From contig OX424562.1 of assembly GCA_949152475.1 (NCBI GenBank), forward strand, positions 41,464,157 through 41,528,156: a stretch of 64,000 nucleotides of DNA. Direction: 5' to 3'. The DNA comes from Terebella lapidaria (taxonomy: Eukaryota; Annelida; Polychaeta; Terebellida; Terebellidae). Positions 1-9,405 of this stretch are shown piece by piece. The position numbers and the translations under genes are program-made. The notes beneath the pieces were generated by a model. That model did no database searches. It was not told where the DNA came from and saw only the letters and a list, made by a program, of their open reading frames with translations. Every line of letters starts with the position of its first letter. The first letter of the stretch is position 1.

Positions 1-428
1 CCGAATACTACATGGAGTGGGTAGAGGCTCTGTCGACGCATACCCCGGAACGAATCACACTACCACCTCTTCGACAACTAAGTGGCCTCACTCACGGTGT
101 GACATGATTATTATCCTCTTCGGCTGACACATGGATTGAAATTTGACATGATAATTTTAGTTAGTGCGTAACACACGCGGAACAATAGCATACGTTATAC
201 GAGGTCGAAACACATATCATAATGCAATCAATTTTTCACCAGCATCGTAATTATGAAATCATATCAAGTGTATATATATCAAATTCGCCTCACTGACATC
301 TTGTACATATTAAATGCATATATTGTTATTGTAATATAATATATTATTATAAGGAATGACATGATATCATAGTCCATTAGACATGCATAATTCATCATCA
401 ATAGCATCAACCAGATAACAAGGCCGGG
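1..428 (-). other. Non-coding tail of the Ty3/gypsy element
   Basis: This stretch lies downstream of the pol frame on the minus strand and has no credible reading frame. It is AT-rich in the middle (about 120-400). A purine-rich run on the minus strand near 62-75 (CGAAGAGGTGGTAG), followed by TGTGATTCG, is a possible polypurine tract next to a 3' LTR. The first 60 bases do not match the proposed 5' LTR at 7530-8106 by eye, so that reading is tentative. Confidence 0.4.
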
Positions 429-3400
429 TTATCTGTATCGGGCCGGTCTGCGTGCGTTGCGTCTGGGTCGATTTGGTCGTGCAGGCAGGGGCGTAGCCTC
501 GCTTGTCTCGGGGTCGGATGATATCACAGGCTTTTGCCTGCGTGTCTTGCGTGCCGGTTTTGGAGTGTCGGAACTTGATTTGCGTGATCTTTTCCGTTGC
601 CGATGTCGACTTGAGCCGGATGAGGTCGGAGATCGCGATTGACGATCCTGGGTCGCTGACGAGTCAGACTCAGCTGTTTGGTCTGTATCTGTATGCCGAT
701 CTTGTACTGTGACCTCCCAGGGGTAGTAGAACTCCTTGAGGAGCCCCAGGGGGTCGGCCGATTGCTCTGAGCCGGACTTGCTTGACGACGTCGAAGGTCG
801 TACAGGGTGGGAATAGATGTGGGCCGCTTGGTTGTCACCTTCGTACGGCTTGAGCACGTCCAGATGAACAACACGAGTGTTCCGAGGGTTGGAAACCAAG
901 GCGATTCGGTAATCTACCTCGGTCACACGGTCGACGATCCTCCAGGGACCAGTCCAAGGCCGAGCGAAATTATTATTCTGCGTGAGGGGCAGATAATAAT
1001 ATCGGACCAGTTCTCCTGGTTGAAACTGGGGTCGTGGTTTCGCATGAGCGTCGTAGCCCATCTTTTGCCGAATTGCCGCTTTCTCAAGATGGTCTTGAGC
1101 GAAACCGTGGGCCGTCCTGAGGGCTTGCCGTAAATACTCCACATACTCCGGACCACACGGAGATAGAGGTTCGGGGTCGTAAGTCGGGAACATGAGGTCG
1201 ACTGGCAAGTTACACTCGTGTCCGTACACCGTCAGATGCGGGGTGCTTCCTGTGGACGAGTGTACTGAGGTTCGATAGGCCATTAACACATATGGCAGGT
1301 GCACGTCCCAGTCGTTCGCACGATCGCTGACGAATGCACTCAGCATGTTGAGCAATGTCCTGTTGAATCGCTCCACTTGGCCGTCGCTCTGGGGTCGATA
1401 TGGGGCCGTGCGGATCTTCTTAGCGCCCAGAAGATGTACGACATGCCGAAACAAAGAGGACTCGAATTCAGTGCCCTGGTCACTATGGATCGCCTTGGGG
1501 ACACCATGGTAAACTATCCATCTGTTCACCAGGACGTCGGCAACATTTTGGGCGGTATGTCGCCGTAGCGGAAAGGCGTCCGTATATTTCGTGAAATAGT
1601 CCGACACAACGAGAACATACTGATAGCCTCTTCCCGTGACCTTGTGGGTGTCGAGGATGTCCATCGCTATTCGGTCGAAAGGCGCTCTCGTCGGTAACTG
1701 CGTCAGGGGCGATCGTTTTGGGGCCGGTTTACCCTTGCGGGTCACACATTGCGGGCAGCGGGCACACCAGCGGGCGACATCCAGTGCCAGGCCGGGCCAG
1801 TAGAATCGGCGCCTGACTCTCTCGATGGTTCGCTGAATGCCGAGATGTCCGACAATCTTCAGGTCGTGAAGTTGGTGCAAAACCTGCGTTCTGAGTGCTA
1901 CGGGGAGCACGGTTTGCACCACAGGCCGTCCAGCGGGGTCGGGTTTTATGTGCCGAACTAGTACTCCGTCTTGTAGCGCCAGGAGGCTCCATCTGGAAAC
2001 AAGTGTCTTTACCTCCTCCCCATGGCGCGCTACTTCCCGCGTGTCCGGTTTCGTGCCGGCTTGTACCCATTGTCGCACTTTTCCGACGCTTGGGTCGGCT
2101 TGCTGTGCCGCGACAATGTCCTGGGTCGAATAGTCCGAAAGCCACTTTTGTCCATCAAGTGTGGCGTCCAAAGCACGGACTCGAACAACTTGGCGTGCCG
2201 AAATCAGTTGGGGCAAGACCGGTGATGTTATTGAATCACTGTCCGGGAGGTCTGCCCTTGTCTTGGCCGGAACAACAGTGATCCGACGAAGTGGAAGTTC
2301 TCCGGAACTTGTTTCTGGGTCGGTCGGAGGTGTGACGAGTCGTCCGGGACAGTCCTGGTGTTTACAACTGTGACACCGTGACAGGCCGTCTGCGTTGCCG
2401 TGAAGTTTGCCGGGCCGATGCTCTATCTTGAAGTCGTATTGCTGCAACTTAGCGAGCCACCTGGCGAGCATGCCGTCCGCGTCGCTGTAGTTCTTGAGCC
2501 ACCTCAAGGAGCTGTGGTCGGTCCGGAGGAGGAACTTCCTACCCCAAAGATAATGCTGATAATGTTGTACCATTTCTACCACTGCCAGCAGTTCTCTGTA
2601 CGTGGTACAATAGTTCCGTTGGGTTCGGGATAGGGTTTTGCTGGCGAACCCGATGGGGATTTCTTTCCCGTTGACCCTTTGTGAGAGTGCGCCTCCCACA
2701 GCGTAGCCGCTTGCGTCAGTGTCGAGGATGAAATAATCATCCGGACTCTGGGTCGGATGTGCGAGCTTAGGCGCCTGGATGAGGACGTCGCGGAGTCGCT
2801 GAAAAGCTCGTCGCTGGGCCGGTCCCCAAGTGAAGTGACATTCACCTCGGGTGAGCGCTACGAGAGGTTCGGCGATCTCAGCGTAGTCCCTGATGAATCG
2901 CCTGTGGTAATTGGTGAAACCAAGGAAAGATCTGACATCGGAGATCTCGCACGGGGTCGGCCATTCTCTGATGGCTTTAACCTTGTTAGGGTCGACACGA
3001 ATTCCTTGGCCGCTCACTATAAACCCCAAGTACAGAATTTCCCTTTGGAACAGTTCGCACTTCTTGGGTTGAAGCCTCAGGCCTGCCGATCTAATCCGAT
3101 CCAGGACCGCCTCCAGGTTTGCGAGTGCCTGATCGAATGTTCTGCCGTAAGCGATGACGTCATCCAGGTAACACATACACCGTGTCCACAAGTATCCACA
3201 GAGTATGGTTTCCATTAGCCGTTCAAATGTTGCCGGTGCATTGCTGAGGCCGAATGGCATAACCTTAAACTGGTATAGTCCTTTCCTTGTCGCAAAGGCA
3301 GTTTTCGGTCTGTCTGTAGGGTCGCCGGAAGCCAAGTCCAAGGCCGAAAAGTATGTAGCGCCCGCCAGGGCGTCATGAGTGTCCTGAATGTTGGGCAACG

Positions 3401-4016
3401 GATATGAATCCTTGTGAGTGACGTCATTCAGGAGCCGATAATCGACGCAGAATCTTACTTGGCCGTTCTTTTTACGCATGAGCACCACCTGTGCGCTCCA
3501 GGGCGAATCTGACGGCTCAATGCACCCCAAGCGAAGGATCTTGTCGACCTCCTCATCTATGATGCTCTGCTGCGCCTGAGGGACGCGTCGTTGACGTTGC
3601 CGAATCGGGGCCGAGTTGCCGGTGTCGATCTTGTGTTGGACGACTTGGGTCCGTCCTAACTGTCCATCCGGGTGCATGAAGGTGTCCTGATATTGATGAA
3701 TCAGGTTAGCGCAACGCCGGTGTTGTTCTGGCGCTAGTCCAGCGCGATCCACCATCTCTTGTAGATGCGGCGGCAGGTCGCGGTAGTGACTGGCGTCTGC
3801 CGTGGACAGGTCGGGCTCCTCTCCGGGTCTTGGTAAAGCTCCGACGACACTCTCGATCGGACTGGCTATGGCGACGGGGTCGGATCGAGTAAGTATAATA
3901 CCGGTATCTGCTGTATTGACGACAGACACCTTTACACATTGACGGTCCAGGGTCGTTAATGTTCTTCCCATGATGAGGTCGGTGTCCTCGGGAAAGGCCG
4001 TCAGTGGTTGAATCAT
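429..4016 (-). CDS. pol: Ty3/gypsy Pol: reverse transcriptase, RNase H, integrase
   Basis: The frame is 1195 residues. It opens with a linker, then reverse transcriptase at roughly 150-400 (FCVDYRLLND, FSALDLASGD, and YLDD as the catalytic box). RNase H follows (FILDTDASGYAVGGALSQ, LLRTDHSSLRWL). The integrase zinc module (HDLKIVGHLG with CARCPQC) comes next. The integrase core runs from DRIAMDILDTHK through HSDQGTEFES to PYRPQSDGQVERFNRTL, and a GPY/F-like stretch (PWTGPWRIVDRV) follows. The C-terminal 130 residues are basic and Ser/Arg/Pro-rich, perhaps nuclear targeting. The frame looks open throughout. It overlaps the protease frame by four bases, as expected for a frame-shifted gag-pro-pol, although the mechanism is not shown. 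Confidence 0.93.
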   Translation of the reverse strand: MIQPLTAFPEDTDLIMGRTLTTLDRQCVKVSVVNTADTGIILTRSDPVAIASPIESVVGALPRPGEEPDLSTADASHYRDLPPHLQEMVDRAGLAPEQHRRCANLIHQYQDTFMHPDGQLGRTQVVQHKIDTGNSAPIRQRQRRVPQAQQSIIDEEVDKILRLGCIEPSDSPWSAQVVLMRKKNGQVRFCVDYRLLNDVTHKDSYPLPNIQDTHDALAGATYFSALDLASGDPTDRPKTAFATRKGLYQFKVMPFGLSNAPATFERLMETILCGYLWTRCMCYLDDVIAYGRTFDQALANLEAVLDRIRSAGLRLQPKKCELFQREILYLGFIVSGQGIRVDPNKVKAIREWPTPCEISDVRSFLGFTNYHRRFIRDYAEIAEPLVALTRGECHFTWGPAQRRAFQRLRDVLIQAPKLAHPTQSPDDYFILDTDASGYAVGGALSQRVNGKEIPIGFASKTLSRTQRNYCTTYRELLAVVEMVQHYQHYLWGRKFLLRTDHSSLRWLKNYSDADGMLARWLAKLQQYDFKIEHRPGKLHGNADGLSRCHSCKHQDCPGRLVTPPTDPETSSGELPLRRITVVPAKTRADLPDSDSITSPVLPQLISARQVVRVRALDATLDGQKWLSDYSTQDIVAAQQADPSVGKVRQWVQAGTKPDTREVARHGEEVKTLVSRWSLLALQDGVLVRHIKPDPAGRPVVQTVLPVALRTQVLHQLHDLKIVGHLGIQRTIERVRRRFYWPGLALDVARWCARCPQCVTRKGKPAPKRSPLTQLPTRAPFDRIAMDILDTHKVTGRGYQYVLVVSDYFTKYTDAFPLRRHTAQNVADVLVNRWIVYHGVPKAIHSDQGTEFESSLFRHVVHLLGAKKIRTAPYRPQSDGQVERFNRTLLNMLSAFVSDRANDWDVHLPYVLMAYRTSVHSSTGSTPHLTVYGHECNLPVDLMFPTYDPEPLSPCGPEYVEYLRQALRTAHGFAQDHLEKAAIRQKMGYDAHAKPRPQFQPGELVRYYYLPLTQNNNFARPWTGPWRIVDRVTEVDYRIALVSNPRNTRVVHLDVLKPYEGDNQAAHIYSHPVRPSTSSSKSGSEQSADPLGLLKEFYYPWEVTVQDRHTDTDQTAESDSSATQDRQSRSPTSSGSSRHRQRKRSRKSSSDTPKPARKTRRQKPVISSDPETSEATPLPARPNRPRRNARRPARYR

Positions 4017-4768
4017 CCGTGGATGTTGTCGAACCCGAACTCTGGAGGTCGGGACCAGTTCAACAATTGCCTCGCTGCGTTGACAACGTTGGCCTCAATG
4101 TCTTTGTGCGCGAACAGGATCTCTTTGTGCACTTGTATTGTTCCTTCACCGTAATTCACCACAGCGTGAGCTTGCCGGAAAAAGTTCATGCCGAGTATCA
4201 TGCCGTCGTGGATGTCAGCCACGCAAAATGTCACAATCATATGGTTGGTTCCGACCTGAATTGGAAGGTCGATCAGTCCATCGATTGGGCTTGACTGTCC
4301 ATTGACGTCACGAATCGTGGCCGAAGTATGCCGTAACTGTCGTTGATCGGCGGGGACGTGTCGGAGCTGATCGCGTCGGAGCAAAGAGATTTGCGCTCCG
4401 GAGTCGAGCACAGCTTGCATTGTCTTATCCCCGACGCGTACCGATAACTTCCAGCACTCGTGTGCCGCTCTCGAATTGTCTTTGACGGCCGGAACTGCGG
4501 GATCGTCTGGTGGTGGCTTGAAGAGTGTGTGAAATGGCGGCAACTTGGGTTCCGGTCCGTATGGGAACGCGTAGAACCCTCCGTCGTCGGAGATCCATTC
4601 CACCTCGGACATACTATCTGTTCCGGTGCCGTTGGCGGTCGGGGGCGACACCCCATTCAAGACGACGGTTTCCCCGTGGAGGCCGTTGTGGGCGTGGCGC
4701 GGACACCCCTTCATGAGGGAGAGCCGGCTTTGAGGTCGAAGCCTGACACTTAGTGCACACCCCTTCAA
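4013..4768 (-). CDS. pro: Ty3/gypsy aspartic protease frame
   Basis: This 251-residue frame lies between gag and pol. Near residue 115 it has a retropepsin active-site motif in good context (MQAVLDSGAQISLL). The second conserved patch is about 75 residues later (MILGMNFFRQAHAVV), equivalent to the ILG-(M/L)-(D/N)-F signature of Ty3/gypsy proteases. The N-terminal third is proline-rich and resembles linker sequence. It partly overlaps other frames at the end of gag, so its true translation start is uncertain; it is probably made as part of a longer polyprotein. The identity is sure from the motifs and the neighbours. Confidence 0.85.
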   Translation of the reverse strand: MKGCALSVRLRPQSRLSLMKGCPRHAHNGLHGETVVLNGVSPPTANGTGTDSMSEVEWISDDGGFYAFPYGPEPKLPPFHTLFKPPPDDPAVPAVKDNSRAAHECWKLSVRVGDKTMQAVLDSGAQISLLRRDQLRHVPADQRQLRHTSATIRDVNGQSSPIDGLIDLPIQVGTNHMIVTFCVADIHDGMILGMNFFRQAHAVVNYGEGTIQVHKEILFAHKDIEANVVNAARQLLNWSRPPEFGFDNIHG

Positions 4769-4906
4769 GGAGCTGAGGTGTGGGCTGGGCCGGCTGTGGA
4801 GTCGTAACTGTTGGTACTGTTGGTTTGGTAGTTACGACAACCGCAGGTGTGGAGCATGTAACGTTGTTCCGTTGCCCGGAAGGTCCTTGCTCCGCAGCAC
4901 CTTCCA

Positions 4907-7207
4907 CTACTGGTTTAACGACTGGGCCGTTGGCACCGTCGGGGCCGACTTAGTTTGGTTGCCGATTTGGTTAGGTACTGACAATACTTGATCTGTCCTT
5001 CGGTCAGTACCAGCACCTTTAGGTCGAAAAGTTAGTGGCTTCATGCCATTGCGCACTAACACGTCTTTAAGCCGAAAACACCGCATCCAGCGATGGCCGG
5101 GCTTCTTACAGAAAAAGCACACGGCTGGTCGTCCGGGCTGTGGGGGTTGATCGCCTTTAGTCGGGGCCGTAGTTCGCAGGACGGAATAGATGGCTGTCTC
5201 ATCGCATAGTCCATTCTCGTCACTGAGGACGCACTGGAAAGCTTCCGCTACCCACTCGCGTGAGCACGCTGGCACAGAATGTTCTTCACATCCTTGAAGG
5301 CCGGTTGTGTCACTGTCGGCGGGGTCGTAGTAAGCCGCAACTTGTTCAAGGGTTGGTGCTTCCCCCTGATTGATCTGTCCCATGGCACAGGACAGTTCTT
5401 GGTCGACACAATCATCATCCGTGTATCCGTTCACGGAGATGTCGGCACGTCGTGTGCCCCTCTGACGATCTCTGTTTGTCCGTTGCTGACGACTTTCAGC
5501 TTTGAGGACGGCCGTCAGCGCTTCACTGTAACTATGGAAAGTGAACACGCACAGTTTGTCGGCAATGTGGTCGGGTTGGCCGTTGACGAACTGGGAGATT
5601 ACTGTTCGTTGCCGGGACTCTGGCGTGACATCGTCAAACACTTGCTCAGCCAGAGCTTGAAGCCGTTCCAAGTAATGTTCCGCATTCTGCTTCCGTTCTC
5701 TTTTTAGAAACGGGAAATCGTTGGACTGCCGACGAGGTGCGGGTTCCCAGCCCTCCAAGAGCTGACAACGAAACTCCTCCCAGGGAGTCTCGACCGGAAT
5801 GTTCAGAGCTAACGCTTCGGCGCGGCCGCGCAGCGTACTCCGGAAGGTCGTTGTTTTGTTGAGGTCGGAATATGTGAAGGCCGCAGTGAATTGCTCGAAG
5901 CTCCGTATGTACTGTGTGAGATTGCCCTCTTTGAAGGTCGCACGCCATTGAGCCGTTTTAGCCATTGCTAACGGTTGGGGCTCAGACGTGAGTCTCTGGG
6001 GCGTGGGCGTGTCGACGCTCACCACAGTCGGCGTTGTTGTGACGGGAGCAGTCGTTGGCGTGACAGCCGGAGCAGTTGAGGTCGTAACAATCGGAGCTGC
6101 CGAGGTCGTGTTAGCGGGTGCGGTCGGTGCTGTTGTCGCGGAGACGGCGGGCGAAGTAGCGGGTGGTGCCGGAATGCTGTTGGGGTCGTACGCTATTGGT
6201 GCGACAGGGGCCGTTTGACTGTATTGTGGCGTCACCCATGGTATCCCGACTGAGGGTGGGATTACAGCCGGCGGTGGATATCGGTATGTCGATCCGTCTG
6301 GGCCTACACCATGGTACACTAATCCGGTTTGTGCACCATGATAGCCGGTGTCAGCTATCACACTTGGAACGCCACCGTATCCGGGTGGTGGGTTCATATA
6401 GCCGACAGGTGGTTGGTAGTATCCGACAGCTACTCCATTTGGAACACCGCTTGTTGCGCCAGGGTATCCGACTGGCGGTACACCATATCCGTTGGTGTTT
6501 CCGACTGATTGGGAGATCGGAGGTCCGATCATCGGCATAACACTTTCTGCCGGAGCAGACACAACTTGATCTTGCGAAGGATCGAAGCGCGGTTGTTCTC
6601 CGGTAGTCGACGACGGTCGGTACATGGTTGGTGCGGGAGCGCGCGTGTCGGAAGTCGATGTGTCGCGGTCGCAGGGTCGGCGATTTGACGTCGACGGTAC
6701 TTGGCGAAGTCGCGCTTGCCGTGTGGTGGCGCGAAATTCCGTCGTTGTGTTGCTGGGTCGTTGCGGTCGTAGAGGTGTCACGATCGGGGCATCGGTCGTC
6801 GCCGGGATGCTCTCTGTCGTTACTCTCGCCTGGCCGGGTTGTGTGTACTCTACCACCGTTGGCTCGGTCGGTATGCGCGAGTACGTCTCGGGTGCGGGGT
6901 CGTGTCGTCTCAGCGTCGTTGACGGCGCCAGTGGTCGATCTACCGAATAAGCGCTCGGCGGGACCGGTTCCGGAACATTGTCAGACTGACAAACCCACTG
7001 TCGTATCCGAGAGTTACTCGGTGGGTGTGTACCCATTGAGGTGTCTATGGTTACCGGCCGAACGTTCACTGATAACTGTTCTGGGTCGGTAGCACGATAT
7101 ACGCTCGCTCTTTGACGTGAGCGCGTATAGTTTCTGTCGGCAGAGTTCAATAGTCTCTGGATTGTTCTGGCCGACGTTGCCGAATACGCCCTAGCGTGTG
7201 CACTCAA
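4907..7207 (-). CDS. gag: Ty3/gypsy Gag-like protein with zinc knuckle
   Basis: This frame is 766 residues. The N-terminal half is low complexity, rich in Pro, Thr, Tyr and Gly (repeats such as PPVGYMNPPPGYGGVP). A capsid-like region follows at about 420-580 (TAQWRATFKEGNLTQYIRSF and LLEGWEPAPRRQSNDFPFLK), matching the retrotransposon gag pattern of hydrophobic helices. The C-terminus holds one CX2CX4HX4C knuckle (CFFCKKPGHRWMRC), typical of nucleocapsid. Length is above the usual 300-500 residues because of the proline/threonine-rich extension. A further open stretch at 7212-7469 lies just upstream and may be leader or additional N-terminal Gag. Identification rests on the knuckle, the helical core and the position upstream of protease. 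Confidence 0.82.
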   Translation of the reverse strand: MSAHARAYSATSARTIQRLLNSADRNYTRSRQRASVYRATDPEQLSVNVRPVTIDTSMGTHPPSNSRIRQWVCQSDNVPEPVPPSAYSVDRPLAPSTTLRRHDPAPETYSRIPTEPTVVEYTQPGQARVTTESIPATTDAPIVTPLRPQRPSNTTTEFRATTRQARLRQVPSTSNRRPCDRDTSTSDTRAPAPTMYRPSSTTGEQPRFDPSQDQVVSAPAESVMPMIGPPISQSVGNTNGYGVPPVGYPGATSGVPNGVAVGYYQPPVGYMNPPPGYGGVPSVIADTGYHGAQTGLVYHGVGPDGSTYRYPPPAVIPPSVGIPWVTPQYSQTAPVAPIAYDPNSIPAPPATSPAVSATTAPTAPANTTSAAPIVTTSTAPAVTPTTAPVTTTPTVVSVDTPTPQRLTSEPQPLAMAKTAQWRATFKEGNLTQYIRSFEQFTAAFTYSDLNKTTTFRSTLRGRAEALALNIPVETPWEEFRCQLLEGWEPAPRRQSNDFPFLKRERKQNAEHYLERLQALAEQVFDDVTPESRQRTVISQFVNGQPDHIADKLCVFTFHSYSEALTAVLKAESRQQRTNRDRQRGTRRADISVNGYTDDDCVDQELSCAMGQINQGEAPTLEQVAAYYDPADSDTTGLQGCEEHSVPACSREWVAEAFQCVLSDENGLCDETAIYSVLRTTAPTKGDQPPQPGRPAVCFFCKKPGHRWMRCFRLKDVLVRNGMKPLTFRPKGAGTDRRTDQVLSVPNQIGNQTKSAPTVPTAQSLNQ

Positions 7208-7529
7208 AATGTCACTTACTGTGTGTTGAGGTGCGAGCGGGTCTTCGTCGAGGAAATTTCATACCAGGTCGACGGGCGGCGAAGACGATCTCAGGGTCGA
7301 ATGTTCGTCCATGGAGTCGAACAGGCCGGTCGGTTGTTGTTCCTGTGACAACGGAACTGTGTCGCTCATGACAACTGAGCGGGGGCCGGAAGGTCGGGTT
7401 GAACGTAACTCCTTCATCTGTCTGGTCGGCCGACTCACCTCGGAACGCTCCCGGGGCCAATGCCATCACTGCCGGTAAGTTAGGGTCGGTAATCCGAGAC
7501 TAGCTCAGATCCTGGTCTCACGGCGCCAA

Positions 7530-8106
7530 TGTGATAAATATCGTTCTGCGGCCGATATCAGGCCGAAATGTCTGTGATCGTTGTGCAAATCACAAGGCCG
7601 GCAGTTCAGTTCAATAGTTTATTTGGGATGATAGCCGACAATGCCGCAAACACACTACAAGGCCGATCACACCTAAGTCCGAGGTATCCCTGTCGACAAC
7701 ACTATATACTAGATATTTAGTCCTTTGAACAATCCAACATATGAATATCACAGTTCAGTTATCTAATAGTCCTCGTGTTAGGCCTTTACTTTACAATCAC
7801 GGCCACATTTTATAACACGTCTGCTCATGAGGACATCCACTTCTCAACTCCCTGAGAAAAGCCGGGGCCGGCAACATGTGGTGTAGGTTTTCCCGCCAGA
7901 TGTCTGCGGTGTTGTGTCATTGGCTGAATGTATGCTGATCTCACCGGGAAAGTGGAATTCCCCGGTGCGTGTATTGACTACTAAGGTCTGTATCTGTGCA
8001 CGTGATGTGAGTGTTATGCATGTCATGTTCTATGTTTAGAAGTAGGTGCTTGTGAAGGTCAAGGCCGAAACTAACTGGGTCGATGTACCGAATGAATGGG
8101 GCCGCA
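7530..8106 (-). repeat. Probable 5' LTR of the Ty3/gypsy element
   Basis: The inner boundary at 7530 is the TG...CA edge beside a candidate primer-binding site at about 7512-7529. The segment has no long frame, and it shares the GGCCG-rich wording of the element (for example near 7551, 7594, 7660 and 8060). The outer boundary is a guess from where that wording stops, and a partner LTR is not in the window. Confidence 0.5.
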
Positions 8107-9011
8107 AGTGCATGTGGATTGACCTGTGTATGTAACCATGACTACATGGAGTTTATGCTTGTGATCGTATAGTGTGTACTTGTCCTGTATGTAAGTCATG
8201 TAGAATGAATGTTTGTTGTGGAAATATGTATGCGCGGGAGGGACGGGGGTTACAGTCGCTAAAATTACTACATCATTTAAATCCATTTCAATAAAGAACC
8301 ATGAGATTCTGATAATGTTTCTAACTGTCCCTACTGGTGTGCAACCTCCACTGGATTCCGCATTGAGATATATCATGTATTCCGAGCCAACTTCACCAAA
8401 AAGCATATGGAACATGGGATTGGTTGTCGTTGTTATGGGTAGAATTTTCTTCAGATGGTTCATAATCTCTACCTGGTTTACCATCAACCTTGCAGAGGGA
8501 TCCAATTTCAACCAGACAGGTCTTTGAGAATATCTACAGGAGGGCGTGCATGGTACATGTACATGTACCTGTCTAGTACAGATGTACAGTGTAGCCACAC
8601 GTCTCCACTGCCGGGATCTCAGTGACCCAACAGTAAGAGTGGACGTGTCAGTCTGGTACTTGTCAGATCTGCAAGTATCCAAACAACATCCCGACTACAG
8701 TTTTTGAGAGGTGTGCCTGTGGCCTTGTAAATAGCCTCCGTGACACTCATCTTCCTGTTGGTCAGGTATGTTTTACCGAGTCATTGTTAATCGTCTTATC
8801 CCAGTATATTGTGCTCTGCATGGCTCTTCATGGAGGAGCCGACCATCTTCACTCTGCTTCTTGCTGCAATGATATGACACAATATATCGAATGCAGGCGT
8901 ATGCACCAACAACTGACTTGTTTATGCTTATGTACAACCATTTTAGTGGAGGCTATAATGTCCCAGGCTTGTTCTTCAGCAGCGTTTTTTCACTCATGTG
9001 GATCAGTATTA
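8107..9011. other. No supported gene
   Basis: Open frames exist on both strands (for example a 203-codon minus frame at 8071-8682), but they show no domain and no splice context that I trust. A short TGTACATGTACATGTAC run is at about 8550-8575. The right part may be downstream sequence of the Helitron relic that starts at 9012. Confidence 0.4.
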
Positions 9012-9405
9012 AGAAGGTGGACGGGATAAACTGAACCTGTAGGTCCTGTTACCCTTCTTGTATGACCTTGTATAATTCTTGGAATGAAGCTGAACATTAT
9101 TTATAATGTCATGTAACTTGATGTATCTCGTCTGATCAACGTCTTCTGTGTTGATATATTTGTTATTAGCGTCAATAACTTCCTCATTAAACTCCATGTC
9201 CAGCTTGGGAGGATTTTCCACCCAGAAAAGACAGTGAATGTAAGTATCAATATGAGGCCAATCTCTTTGTAGAAACTCAATTCAAACAAAGTAGTCACAG
9301 ACTTTGCAAATTTGATTTGATGAACATCAATTTCATGGAGTTTTTTTACTCTCTGATCGAACATTCTGGCAGCTGTTAAATTGTTTTTATATGCCTAATA
9401 TAATT
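9012..9405 (-). pseudogene. Helitron/Helentron Rep (HUH nuclease) fragment
   Basis: Reading the minus strand, three patches follow one another as in Helitron Rep proteins. First comes AARMFDQRVKKLHEI, matching the family's hFxxRV patch. Next is the region ending IEFLQRDWPHID and CLFWVENPPKLD, matching the family's EFQxRGxPHIHxLxWxxNAPK around the HUH motif. Last is VIDANNKYINT through NVQLHSKNYTRSYKKGNR to YRFSLSRPPS, matching QxHxHxxTCRK...CRFxFPRPP. The copy is decayed. The second HUH histidine reads as Asp (PHID), there is a stop just before IEF, the reading moves between frames, and Cys residues of the TCRK/CRF patch are replaced. No helicase part is seen nearby. The element could be the kind of autonomous partner that once moved the hairpin-ended elements further right, but that is inference. 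Confidence 0.72.

Larger units (their letters stand above)
1..8106 (-). mobile_element. Ty3/gypsy LTR retrotransposon, cut by the window's left edge
   Basis: Three long minus-strand reading frames in the order gag, protease, RT-RNase H-integrase identify a Ty3/gypsy element with the usual pol order. The right (5') LTR appears to begin at 7530, where the minus-strand reading runs from ...TTATCACA into TTGGCGCCGTGAGACC, a plausible primer-binding site. The opposite LTR was not found in bases 1-428, so it should lie to the left of the window. Frames and putative LTR share a striking density of GGCCG/GGTCG words, unlike the AT-rich surroundings. This supports one unit and a fairly recent arrival. 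The element looks essentially whole within the visible part. The clade was not assigned; no chromodomain is visible. Confidence 0.88.

Noticed and set aside
7512-7529. Naming the primer tRNA of the Ty3/gypsy element from TTGGCGCCGTGAGACC
   Set aside because: I could not match it to a tRNA 3' end with confidence, so only a candidate site is reported.
8071-8682. 203-codon minus-strand frame next to the LTR
   Set aside because: No domain, an unusual composition, an overlapping plus-strand frame of 104 codons, and no splice or start context; probably chance.
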